Source: Micavibrio aeruginosavorus
GTDB taxonomy: Bacteria > Pseudomonadota > Alphaproteobacteria > Micavibrionales > Micavibrionaceae
DNA: 32,700 bases
Reading direction: 5' to 3'
Assembly: GCA_003241475.1 (NCBI GenBank)
Contig: QFQB01000013.1
Location: 1-32,700, forward strand
Below are positions 22,408-30,338 of the stretch, piece after piece (the stretch's first letter is position 1; every line of letters begins with the position of its first letter). The translations under genes and the position numbers were made by a program. The notes below the pieces were generated by a model. It saw only the letters and a program-made list of their open reading frames with translations, did not search any database and was not told where the DNA came from.

Positions 22408-22436
22408 TATATAGTAACAATTTATTATTATGTCAA
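22408..22436 (-). promoter_or_regulatory. Consensus promoter placing transcription start at the ATG of the 600-residue gene
   Basis: On the minus strand TTGACA (22431-22436), 17 bases, TATATA (22408-22413), then seven bases (TCCGCCC) and the ATG at 22400. The spacing puts the expected start of transcription at the A of the ATG or one base before it. Confidence 0.7.
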
Positions 22437-22534
22437 TAGTAAAGGGAGTTCTTAATTTTTAAAGCAAAATATGGTTAAATGGTTCATCTGAAAGCCTAAA
22501 GGCCATTATTTAACCCCCAATCAAAAGGGTGTGT

Positions 22535-23395
22535 ATGACGTCGCTTCGAACCATCGCTGTAATCCTTGCCCTTGTTGCGGGCATTCCTGCGGCTCAGGCC
22601 GCGCCTGCCGATGCCGCGCTGGCCAAGGGGCTGGTCGCCCACAAGGCGCTTTACGATATCGATCTGGTCGCCACGCACAGCGGATCGCAAATCATCAATA
22701 TCAGCGGTCAGATGGTCTATGAATGGAAGCCGTCTTGCGAGGCATGGGTGACGGACCATAAATTCAAGCTGTTCTACGAATATGCCGACAGCCCTGGCAT
22801 GCGGATTAATTCCGATTTCTCGACGTACGAAACCTTCGACGGCAAGGATTTCAATTTCACCTCCCGCCGCGAGCGCGACGGCCAGATGTATCAGGAAATA
22901 TTGGGCCATGCGAATGTCGATGCGACAGGGGGCAAAGCGCTCTATCGTATGCCGCAGGCGATTAAATATGATCTATCCAAGGGCTCGCTTTTTCCCATGG
23001 GACATACGCTACAGTTGATCAAACATGCGCTGGATGGTGATAAGTTCTATTCCGCACAAGTGTTCGACGGTAGTGATGAAGAAGGGCCGATCGAGATCAA
23101 CAGCTTTATCGGCAAGCCCGCGCAAGGTATCAAAGGGATCACCAAAAGCCCAAAGATTGATGAATCACTTCTGTCCGGCAAGGCATGGAATGTTCGCATG
23201 GCGGTCTTTCCGGTGAAGGACAAGGAAGAGGAATCCGATTATGAGATGGACATGGTTTTCCATGAAAACGGCATCATCTCGGACATGCTGATCGAATATG
23301 ACGATTTCTCGGTAAAGCAAAAACTTGTCGCGTTGGAAAGACTACCTGCGGAAAGCTGCGCGGGGGAAGAGGCCGCCAAGCCGCCAAAACGCTGA
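22535..23395 (+). CDS. eipB: Cell envelope integrity protein of the EipB/DUF1849 family
   Basis: EipB is a periplasmic beta-spiral protein needed for envelope integrity in Brucella and related alphaproteobacteria. The 286-residue product has a signal peptide ending near AAQAAPA, then the recognisable start of DUF1849: LVAHKALYDIDL, GSQIINISGQMVYEWKPSCEAW, and later SRRERDGQMYQEI and GSLFPMGHTLQLIKHALDGD. Two cysteines, Cys68 in PSCEAW and Cys275 in ESCAGE, match the pair that forms the conserved disulphide in EipB. AAGGG five bases before the ATG at 22535 decides the start over the GTG at 22529. It diverges from the 600-residue gene and precedes divK. Confidence 0.9.
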   Translation: MTSLRTIAVILALVAGIPAAQAAPADAALAKGLVAHKALYDIDLVATHSGSQIINISGQMVYEWKPSCEAWVTDHKFKLFYEYADSPGMRINSDFSTYETFDGKDFNFTSRRERDGQMYQEILGHANVDATGGKALYRMPQAIKYDLSKGSLFPMGHTLQLIKHALDGDKFYSAQVFDGSDEEGPIEINSFIGKPAQGIKGITKSPKIDESLLSGKAWNVRMAVFPVKDKEEESDYEMDMVFHENGIISDMLIEYDDFSVKQKLVALERLPAESCAGEEAAKPPKR

Positions 23396-23408
23396 AAACA
23401 GGCATTTG

Positions 23409-23423
23409 TTAATCTTTTAGTAA
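23409..23423 (+). promoter_or_regulatory. Candidate CtrA half-conserved box upstream of divK
   Basis: TTAA (23409-23412), seven bases, GTAA (23420-23423), followed by CC; one base differs from the TTAA-N7-TTAAC consensus. It lies 67 bases before the divK ATG. CtrA controls divK in Caulobacter, which makes the site plausible, but the match is imperfect. Confidence 0.35.
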
Positions 23424-23489
23424 CCACTGTACTGGTAAGTTTCTAGGGACCGTTCACGGGTTTATCACAAAAGCTAAAGGCTTCAAAAC

Positions 23490-24011
23490 ATGACAAAAAC
23501 AGTTCTCATCGTCGAGGACAACGAACTGAACATGAAGCTGTTCCGCGATCTTCTCGAGGCGCATGGCATTGCCACGCTCGAAACCCGCAACGGGATGGAG
23601 GTGCTCGGCATCGCGCGCGAGAAAAAACCCGATCTGGTTTTGATGGATATTCAATTGCCCGAAGTATCTGGACTCGATGTGACGAAATGGCTCAAGAACG
23701 ACGAAGCGCTTAAATCCATTCCCGTGATTGCGGTCACGGCGTTTGCGATGAAAGGCGACGAGGAAAAAATCCGTCAGGGCGGATGCGAGGATTATATTTC
23801 CAAACCGATTTCGGTAAGCCGGTTTTTGGAAGTCATACAAACATATTTGAACAAACCCAAGGATGAAGCGGAAACGGCGGTTGTCGAGGCCGTTGATGCG
23901 GACGCTCCATCGTTTGAAATTCGCGATCACGGGGATGAAGAAGATTTCGAAAGCGATGATCTGGGGCTTTCCAATGAGGATGAACCGGATCCGCTGGATC
24001 TCGTGAAATAA
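23490..24011 (+). CDS. divK: DivK-type response regulator with an acidic C-terminal tail
   Basis: DivK is a single-domain response regulator controlling cell polarity and the DivJ/PleC/DivL to CtrA pathway. Residues 1-122 are a complete receiver: Glu9-Asp10, phospho-acceptor Asp53 in LMDIQLPEVSG, the switch residue in VTAFAMKGDEEKI, and Lys105 in YISKPIS. The sequence DLVLMDIQLPEVSGLDVTKW is characteristic of DivK. Caulobacter DivK ends at about 125 residues, while this protein carries a further 50 residues (123-173) very rich in Asp and Glu and lacking any fold I recognise. A Shine-Dalgarno AAGG lies 9 bases upstream of the ATG. The pleD gene starts 18 bases after the stop codon. Confidence 0.9.
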   Translation: MTKTVLIVEDNELNMKLFRDLLEAHGIATLETRNGMEVLGIAREKKPDLVLMDIQLPEVSGLDVTKWLKNDEALKSIPVIAVTAFAMKGDEEKIRQGGCEDYISKPISVSRFLEVIQTYLNKPKDEAETAVVEAVDADAPSFEIRDHGDEEDFESDDLGLSNEDEPDPLDLVK

Positions 24012-24029
24012 AAAGGGACTGTAACAATC

Positions 24030-25460
24030 ATGTCGGCGCGTGTGCTGGTAGTGGATGATATTTTGCCGAACGTCAAATTGCTGGAAGCCAAGCTTTCCAG
24101 CGAGTATTACGACGTTCTCACGGCGACAAACGGGATGGAAGCGCTTGAAAAAGTAGCCTCGCAAAGCCCGGATATCGTTCTGCTCGATGTCATGATGCCG
24201 GGCATAGACGGATTTGAAGTCTGCCGTCGTATCAAGGCCGACCCTGCCACCGCGCATATTCCCGTTGTTATCGTTACGGCGCTTACCGATTCTTCCGACC
24301 GCATCAAAGGTCTTGAAGCGGGCGCCGATGATTTTCTGTCCAAGCCTTTGAACGACACCGCACTGATGAGCCGCGTGCGCTCTTTGGTCCGTTTGAAAAT
24401 GACGGTTGATGAATGGCGCGTGCGTGAAAACACGGCCACGCAGCTTGGCGTAGGCGACCATAATACCAATGCGATGAACGAGCCTGTGGAGCAGGCAAGA
24501 GTGCTCGTGATTGAGGACCAAGGCTACGAAAGCAAAAAATTCGTCGAGGCATTGAAAGTGGATGAGGATATCGTCATCATCGCCGAAACCGGCGTCGATG
24601 CCATGGCGAAGGTCGCGCAGAGTGAATATGATCTTCTGGCGGTCAGCTTGAATTTGAAGAATGAAGACGGTCTGCGTCTTTGCTCGCATCTTCGCTCCAG
24701 TGAGAAAACCCGCTCGACCCCGATACTGATGATCGCCAACGAAGAAGATATGCCGCGCATCGCGCATGGTCTTGAGATCGGCGCGCATGACTATATTTTG
24801 CGTCCCGTGGACCGCAACGAGCTTTTGGCGCGCGTGCGCACGCAGGTGCGCCGCAAGCGGTTCCAGCAAAGATTGCGATCCAACTTTGAATTAAGCCTGT
24901 CTATGGCGCTGACGGATTCTTTGACGGGGCTGTACAACCGCCGCTATTTCGATGTTCACTTGCAGAAATTGCTGGAAAAGAACAAGGCCAGCAACAAATC
25001 CATGGCCGTTCTGATGATGGATATCGACCATTTCAAATCCATCAACGATACGCACGGCCACGGCGTCGGCGATGAAATCCTGAAAATTTTCGCGCATCGC
25101 ATTCAAGACTCTTTGCGGAGCTTCGACCTTGTAGCCCGTCTGGGCGGTGAGGAGTTCGTGGTAATCCTGCCAGACGTTTCCAACGAAATGGCCTATTTCA
25201 TCGGCGAGCGTCTGCGCCGCGCGATTGCAGACGAACCGTTTGCCTGCAGCGCCGAAGGCGGGAAGGTGAAGGTTACCACGTCCATCGGCGGTATTATCAT
25301 TCCGGGCGGCACGACCATGGCGATGGAGGAAATCCTCAAACACGCCGATGATGCGTTGTATGATGCCAAGGAAGGCGGACGCAATGCGACCGTGTTTGAC
25401 GAGAAGGGCAAGCTCGACCCTCGCCTTTATCAAACAGAGGCTCGCGCCTTTATCGAATAG
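24030..25460 (+). CDS. pleD: PleD response regulator diguanylate cyclase
   Basis: PleD makes c-di-GMP when phosphorylated and helps drive the swarmer-to-stalked transition in Caulobacter. The 476-residue protein has REC1 (1-122) with phospho-acceptor Asp53 in LLDVMMPG and Lys105 in LSKPL; REC2 (about 156-275), where Ser206 replaces the acceptor Asp in DLLAVSLNL, as expected of the adaptor receiver; and a GGDEF domain with GGEEF at 372-376. RSFD at 363-366, five residues before, is a complete I-site for product inhibition. It is 18 bases downstream of divK and presumably co-transcribed. Confidence 0.96.
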   Translation: MSARVLVVDDILPNVKLLEAKLSSEYYDVLTATNGMEALEKVASQSPDIVLLDVMMPGIDGFEVCRRIKADPATAHIPVVIVTALTDSSDRIKGLEAGADDFLSKPLNDTALMSRVRSLVRLKMTVDEWRVRENTATQLGVGDHNTNAMNEPVEQARVLVIEDQGYESKKFVEALKVDEDIVIIAETGVDAMAKVAQSEYDLLAVSLNLKNEDGLRLCSHLRSSEKTRSTPILMIANEEDMPRIAHGLEIGAHDYILRPVDRNELLARVRTQVRRKRFQQRLRSNFELSLSMALTDSLTGLYNRRYFDVHLQKLLEKNKASNKSMAVLMMDIDHFKSINDTHGHGVGDEILKIFAHRIQDSLRSFDLVARLGGEEFVVILPDVSNEMAYFIGERLRRAIADEPFACSAEGGKVKVTTSIGGIIIPGGTTMAMEEILKHADDALYDAKEGGRNATVFDEKGKLDPRLYQTEARAFIE

Positions 25461-25467
25461 AAACAAA

Positions 25468-25491
25468 AAAGGCGCCGGAAGAGGCGCCTTT
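25468..25491. terminator. Bidirectional terminator between pleD and rpmG
   Basis: AAAGGCGCC (25468-25476), six-base loop, GGCGCCTTT (25483-25491). On the minus strand a run of six T follows, making it strong for rpmG; on the plus strand the tail after the stem is weaker (TTTGTTC) but can serve pleD. Confidence 0.75.
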
Positions 25492-25514
25492 GTTCTTTGC
25501 TGGTCCGAAGAAGA

Positions 25515-25724
25515 CTAGTTCTTCTTGGAGGGCGGCATTTTCTTTTCTTCGAAAACGACATGCATGCCGCGTTTGCCCGTAGCTTCATTTACGGCCCAAG
25601 GGTCGTATTTCTTCATTTTCAGCTTTTCGGTCGCTTTTGCGCCCTTCTTTTTGTAGTAACGGAAACCCGTGCCTGCCGTGGATTCCATGCGGACTTTCGT
25701 TGCGCCGCCGCCTTTTTTAGCCAT
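25515..25724 (-). CDS. rpmG: 50S ribosomal protein L33 with internal insertion
   Basis: The protein has the L33 core: MAKKG, then VRMESTAGTGFRYY, KLKMKKYDP and HVVFEEKK. It is a cysteine-free form. At 69 residues it is longer than the usual 50-56: an insertion (NEATGKRGM) lies between KYDPWAV and HVVFEE, and the C-terminus continues with PPSKKN. A plausible ribosome site AAGGG lies about 10 bases before the ATG at 25724. Co-location with divK and pleD is common in alphaproteobacteria. It is preceded by its own promoter and followed by a strong terminator. Confidence 0.95.
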   Translation of the reverse strand: MAKKGGGATKVRMESTAGTGFRYYKKKGAKATEKLKMKKYDPWAVNEATGKRGMHVVFEEKKMPPSKKN

Positions 25725-25757
25725 TGTTGTAGCCCTTTGCCTTAAAATTAGACCTGC

Positions 25758-25785
25758 AAAATACGGATTTTGCCGGAGAAGTCAA
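25758..25785 (-). promoter_or_regulatory. Promoter of rpmG
   Basis: On the minus strand TTGACT (25780-25785), 16 bases, TATTTT (25758-25763). The -35 element lies just 11 bases after the stop codon of the RNB paralogue. Confidence 0.5.
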
Positions 25786-25796
25786 GCTATTCCGGT

Positions 25797-27941
25797 TTAA
25801 AGAGATGGCTGGTATTTGGATACCGCAGATCTTTTGGGTTTCACCTCGGAGGCGGGGATGACGTCGCTCACGTCCCATTCCGCCTTATTGGGACTCACCA
25901 GTCCAAGTTTAACCTTGATGGGGCAGTTTTCTGTTATCATTTTTCCTTTAAATAACAGTCTCTTACCATCTTTTGAGATGCCCCACGGGGCGGGCAGGTT
26001 CGAAACATCGAGCGTTTTGCGAAGGCCGCGCCCTTTGTCGCCGAGGATGATTTCCGCTTTGTGGCCATCAAAACGGCCTATGGTGGCGTTCATCACATGC
26101 CCTTCATGGCGCAAAAGGTCGCTGATGGCGAAATAGCGCAGTTTATCGAGGTGCACGCGGCGAGCCACATTCTGAAGATAATTCATATTGTTAACCGTAC
26201 GTGGCATCATCTCGATGTCCTGATCCGACAGGCCAAGCTCGTGATTGCCCAGCGCCGTATGCACGCCGCGCAAGGCAAGAAGGTCAACATAACGGCGGAT
26301 GGGCGATGTCGCATGCGTATAGTTCTCCGCACCGATGCCGAAATGCGAAAATGGCTCCATCGTGTATGATGCCGGCTGAAGGAAATTGCGTTTGATGAAT
26401 TCTTCCACTTTCACGCGCTCGCGCCGTCTTTCAGCTTCCATCAGAATGTCGTTGAGGGCGTGCGCATTGTTCATCTGCGTAATCGTTGCGGGAACATCAT
26501 AGCCCCAGCTTTCCAAAACCTCTTTCGTTTCGGCGAAAGCGTAGAGGTTGTCGCTACCGCTGTGGCTACGGCTTGGAAAGGGAACTCTTTCATAAAGAAG
26601 GAATTCGGCAATCGCCTTGTTGCCCGCCATCATCATGGTGGAGACGAGGGATTGTGCGAAAGGTGCGTTTTTGTCCACGCCTTCGGTATCAAAGGTAATG
26701 CCGCGTTCAAAACGCATGTTCTGGATCAGGATTTCGCCCATTTCCTTGTAGTCGGCCACGGAAGGATCATCGGAATTGATCAAGTCTTCCAGTTGTTGAT
26801 AGGTCATCTGTTTTTGGGAGGCGATGATACCTGCGCCGATAACGGCATCCTCGATTTCTTCCCCGTATTCATTCCAGAATTGCTCGATATATATAACAGG
26901 TTTTTTATAGCCTTCGATCAAAGAGGCATGGCGTACGAACCGTGCAGGGAAATTGTGGAATGTCTGATCGGGGAAATAATGCGTAAAGCCACTTTCCCGT
27001 GCTTCCCGATCCATGTGTGTACCAGGGCGGACATAGTGTGCGACATCGGCAATGGTAACCAGTGTTCGGAAACCATAGTCCGTTTTTTCGATCTTGAACC
27101 CATCGTCATGATCGGCCGCATCCGGAGGATCGACGACAAGCACGCGTTCATTCGTCAGATCGCGGCGACCCTGATTGTCGAAACGATAGCGCATGACTTT
27201 TCTGGATTGCGCGTATGTTTCCTTGTCGTGGCGTATTCTGATGCCGTGTTTTTTGGCAAGAATAATCGCAATCGGCGTTCCGGTCTCCGGATCCCATTTC
27301 TGATCGCCGATTTCAAGGATAGGATTATATGGATCAAGCGTGGATGGAATACTGGCAAAGAAGGATTTGCGCGGATCGACTCGCTTTGAAAATTCTTCAC
27401 CGACCTTGAACGCAGAACTTACGCCTGGATCATAGGGAACAAAGCGTTGTTCTGCTTTTCTGTTAAAATGTCCGACGATGGTGGGGTTTTTCGTGCCTAC
27501 AAACTTACCGAAAAAACGTGCCTTGAGTTCGACTCCGGAGTGGCGGTTCAAAACAACAGCCAATCGTTCGTTCAATCTAACTGTTTTAGGACCGCGAATG
27601 CGCTTAAGTTTGTTTGACGTCATAGTGACAAGGAAGGGAAACTCTTCATCCATGTTTTCGATCTCGAGAACGACCTTCGTGTTACCATTCAGGAATTTGG
27701 AAACGCGTGCCACCACAAGGTTCGACATAGGATTGGTTGCAGCGTATTTTTTCTTTCTGGCATCGTAAGTAGCAAAGCCCTCGTCAACGAGGGCTTGGAG
27801 GCGGGTTTGCAAGAAACTATGGTCATTATCGGCAAGGCCAAATCCACGCAAAAGAGTAGGGATGGTCACGCCCTCGGCGTTCATTTGCACCACTTGGCGC
27901 AAGCGCTTATCGTCATACTCAACCGGTATGGTCTTTGCCAT
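25797..27941 (-). CDS. Divergent second RNB-domain exoribonuclease
   Basis: The 714-residue protein belongs to the RNase II/RNase R (RNB) family. The catalytic loop reads DPPDAADHDD, keeping all four metal-binding acids (Asp271, Asp277, Asp279, Asp280), but the usual DARDFDD has become DAADHDD. The second conserved block, HATSPIRRYVDLLALR (near 570), is intact, and AHYVRPGTHMDREA matches the family. Elsewhere it departs from RNase R: YFPDQTFHNFPARF instead of YFPDRV.PMLP. The C-terminal region after about 620 looks like a small OB-fold/S1-like domain; there is no basic tail. It follows rnr by 36 bases on the same strand. Activity is expected but specificity may differ. Confidence 0.85.
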   Translation of the reverse strand: MAKTIPVEYDDKRLRQVVQMNAEGVTIPTLLRGFGLADNDHSFLQTRLQALVDEGFATYDARKKKYAATNPMSNLVVARVSKFLNGNTKVVLEIENMDEEFPFLVTMTSNKLKRIRGPKTVRLNERLAVVLNRHSGVELKARFFGKFVGTKNPTIVGHFNRKAEQRFVPYDPGVSSAFKVGEEFSKRVDPRKSFFASIPSTLDPYNPILEIGDQKWDPETGTPIAIILAKKHGIRIRHDKETYAQSRKVMRYRFDNQGRRDLTNERVLVVDPPDAADHDDGFKIEKTDYGFRTLVTIADVAHYVRPGTHMDREARESGFTHYFPDQTFHNFPARFVRHASLIEGYKKPVIYIEQFWNEYGEEIEDAVIGAGIIASQKQMTYQQLEDLINSDDPSVADYKEMGEILIQNMRFERGITFDTEGVDKNAPFAQSLVSTMMMAGNKAIAEFLLYERVPFPSRSHSGSDNLYAFAETKEVLESWGYDVPATITQMNNAHALNDILMEAERRRERVKVEEFIKRNFLQPASYTMEPFSHFGIGAENYTHATSPIRRYVDLLALRGVHTALGNHELGLSDQDIEMMPRTVNNMNYLQNVARRVHLDKLRYFAISDLLRHEGHVMNATIGRFDGHKAEIILGDKGRGLRKTLDVSNLPAPWGISKDGKRLLFKGKMITENCPIKVKLGLVSPNKAEWDVSDVIPASEVKPKRSAVSKYQPSL

Positions 27942-27977
27942 ACGTCCCCCAACACAAAAACTTAAGAACGAAACGCT

Positions 27978-30269
27978 CTATCGCCGCTTCCTGCCGCCCT
28001 TCTTGTTTTTGAACTTTTTGCCGGGGCGGTCACGTCTATCTTTTGATGTATTATGGTTAGGACGGTTTTTGCGGCTTTGCAATGCATTATTAGAGTTTTT
28101 GAATTTTACCCCCGTTAAATCCGCGCCCTCGGTTCCGACCAGCTCGAACAGCGAACTGCCGGTAAAGCCGTCCGCCTCGACAATCCTGACGTTAACCTTT
28201 GCGCCCAGCCGGAACAGCCGTCCCGAGCGCTGACCAACCAGAGCGTGCTGTTTTTCATCATGCACGTAGTAATCGGTCGGCAGGGTGCGGATGGGGATCA
28301 GGCCGTCCGCGCCGTTTTCTTCCAGCGTCACAAAAAGTCCGAAGCGCGTGACGCCGTTGATGCGCCCCGCAAACTGCTCGCCGATGCGCTGGCTCATCCA
28401 TTTCGCCGTGAAGCGGTCGATGGAGCTTCGCTCTGCCTCGGCGGATGTGCGCTCGGTCTGGGAAATATGCTCCGCGCGTTCTTCCAGCGTCACGGCTTCT
28501 TCCTCGCTCAAACCGCCGGGGCCAAGATCATAGGCTTTAATCAGCGAGCGGTGGACCAGCAAATCCGCATAGCGGCGGATAGGGGAGGTAAAGTGGGCAT
28601 AGCGTTGCAGGGCCAGCCCGAAGTGGCCGATATTTTCCGGATGATAAATGGCTTGTGATTGCGAGCGCAAAATGACCTCGCTTACCAGATGGCTGTAGGG
28701 AGACTCCTTCGCTTTGGTCAAAAGCAGGTTTAGCTGCGCAGGCTTGATCGTGATGCCTTTGGGAATCGATAGCCCGAACGCCTCGAGAAATTCGCTGGCG
28801 GAATTGAGTTTTTCCTGAGACGGGCGGTCGTGGATGCGGTAGACGCACGGCGCTTTGCGCTGCTCCAGCGCTTGCGCGGCGGCCACGTTCGCCAAAATCA
28901 TGAATTCTTCGATCAGCTTGTGGGAGTCATACCGCGCGCGGTTTTTCACGCCCGTCATGTTACCGTCTTTATCAATCAGGATTTGCCGCTCCGGCAAATC
29001 AAGATCAAGCGCGCCGCGATTGCGCCGCGCCTTATCCAGAATTTCAAAAACCTCATACAGCGGGTTGATGACCTTTTGCATCAGCGGACCGGTGAGTTCC
29101 GATGGCTCTCCGTCTTTGGCCGCTTGGACTTGATCGTAGGTGAGGCGGGCTTCGGATCGCATCAGGCCGCGCACGATTTTATAGCTCTTCAATCCGCCGC
29201 TGGTATCGATCCGCATATGAAAGGCCATGCAGGCGCGGTTTTCTTTTGGCCGCAGCGAACACAAATCGTTCGAGAGCGCTTCGGGCAGCATCGGCACGAC
29301 GCGATCGGGAAAGTAGGTGGAATTGCCGCGGCGATAGGCTTCGCGGTCCAGCGCCGAGTTCGGGCGCACGTAATAGGCGACATCGGCGATGGCGACGATC
29401 AAATGATAATCGCCGTTCTCTTCGCGCTCGGCAAAAACGGCATCATCGAAATCGCGGGCGTCTGCGCCGTCGATCGTGACAAGCGGATACTGGCGCAAAT
29501 CTTCGCGGCCTTTCAACTCCGGCACGCTCATGCCTTCGGTTTCGTCGATTACATCTTGCGGGAAATTTTCCGACAGACCTGCTTCGTAAAGGGCGATCAG
29601 AGATATGGCTTTGGGATCGTCGCGCCGCCCGATGACTTGCGTAATGCGGACTTTCTTACGCTGCAGGCCGCGCGAGGGCTGAATTTCCCCGACAACGAGA
29701 TCGCCTTCGATCGCGCCGTTCAGATCCGCCTGCGGCACATCGAAATCATGTTTGGCGCGTTTGCTGGCAGGCGAAAGAACAAACGCATTTTTCTGCCGGA
29801 TGATCTGCCCCATGACCTGCCCGCGCGGATCGTCGAGCTTTTTGATGACTTTGCCTTCATACAGCTTGTCCGAAAAGCGGCGCAGGGAAACAAGCGCGCG
29901 GTCTTTTTCCTTCAGCGCCGCATGGCCTTTGTTTCCATCAGGAACAATTTCAATGCGCGGGGGAGGCCCTTGCGTCTCTATGTTCCATTCGGTAGGGCGG
30001 GCGAACACATCGCCATCGATGTCGATTTCATAGACCTCGACCACGGCGACGGAGGGAAGGCCCTTGGGAATGGTATATTCCTTGCCGCGGGTCTTGACGA
30101 TCTGGCCTTCTTCTTCCAGTTCGCGCAAGGCATCTTTGATATCGCGCCTGTCGTCGCCCTTGATGCCGAATGCCTGTGCAATATCGCGTTTGGACAGGGG
30201 GGCGGGCGATTCCGCGATCAGCTTGAGAATCGCGGTTTTATCCGGCTTATCGGGGAGATTCTTTGTCAT
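27978..30269 (-). CDS. rnr: Ribonuclease R
   Basis: RNase R is a processive 3'-5' exoribonuclease able to degrade structured RNA. The 763-residue protein shows an N-terminal winged-helix region (residues 10-65), cold-shock domains (about 70-210), the RNB catalytic loop TIDGADARDFDDAV with Asp267, Asp273, Asp275 and Asp276, NSTYFPDRVVPMLPE, and FTSPIRRYADLLVHR. An S1 domain (GRINGVTRFGLFVTLEENGADGLIP) follows near 630, then a Lys/Arg-rich tail ending KGGRKRR. The ATG at 30269 has AAGGAA immediately upstream with short spacing. Location near topA is usual for alphaproteobacteria; the epimerase gene between them, on the other strand, is not. Confidence 0.97.
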   Translation of the reverse strand: MTKNLPDKPDKTAILKLIAESPAPLSKRDIAQAFGIKGDDRRDIKDALRELEEEGQIVKTRGKEYTIPKGLPSVAVVEVYEIDIDGDVFARPTEWNIETQGPPPRIEIVPDGNKGHAALKEKDRALVSLRRFSDKLYEGKVIKKLDDPRGQVMGQIIRQKNAFVLSPASKRAKHDFDVPQADLNGAIEGDLVVGEIQPSRGLQRKKVRITQVIGRRDDPKAISLIALYEAGLSENFPQDVIDETEGMSVPELKGREDLRQYPLVTIDGADARDFDDAVFAEREENGDYHLIVAIADVAYYVRPNSALDREAYRRGNSTYFPDRVVPMLPEALSNDLCSLRPKENRACMAFHMRIDTSGGLKSYKIVRGLMRSEARLTYDQVQAAKDGEPSELTGPLMQKVINPLYEVFEILDKARRNRGALDLDLPERQILIDKDGNMTGVKNRARYDSHKLIEEFMILANVAAAQALEQRKAPCVYRIHDRPSQEKLNSASEFLEAFGLSIPKGITIKPAQLNLLLTKAKESPYSHLVSEVILRSQSQAIYHPENIGHFGLALQRYAHFTSPIRRYADLLVHRSLIKAYDLGPGGLSEEEAVTLEERAEHISQTERTSAEAERSSIDRFTAKWMSQRIGEQFAGRINGVTRFGLFVTLEENGADGLIPIRTLPTDYYVHDEKQHALVGQRSGRLFRLGAKVNVRIVEADGFTGSSLFELVGTEGADLTGVKFKNSNNALQSRKNRPNHNTSKDRRDRPGKKFKNKKGGRKRR

Positions 30270-30338
30270 TTCCTTGATTGTAGGCCGTGCGGGTGCTACT
30301 TCTCAATGCCTAATATTAGGGGTTCGTCAGAGTATCCA

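Noticed and set aside
23454..24869. 471-residue minus-strand open frame opposite divK and pleD
   Set aside because: It runs across two clear genes and their junction and has no ribosome site or family features.
28830..30338. Very long plus-strand open frame joined in frame to the epimerase gene
   Set aside because: It is antisense to rnr, whose protein is unmistakable; the predicted residues are the low-complexity mixture expected of a shadow frame. The real epimerase starts at its NAD-binding motif.
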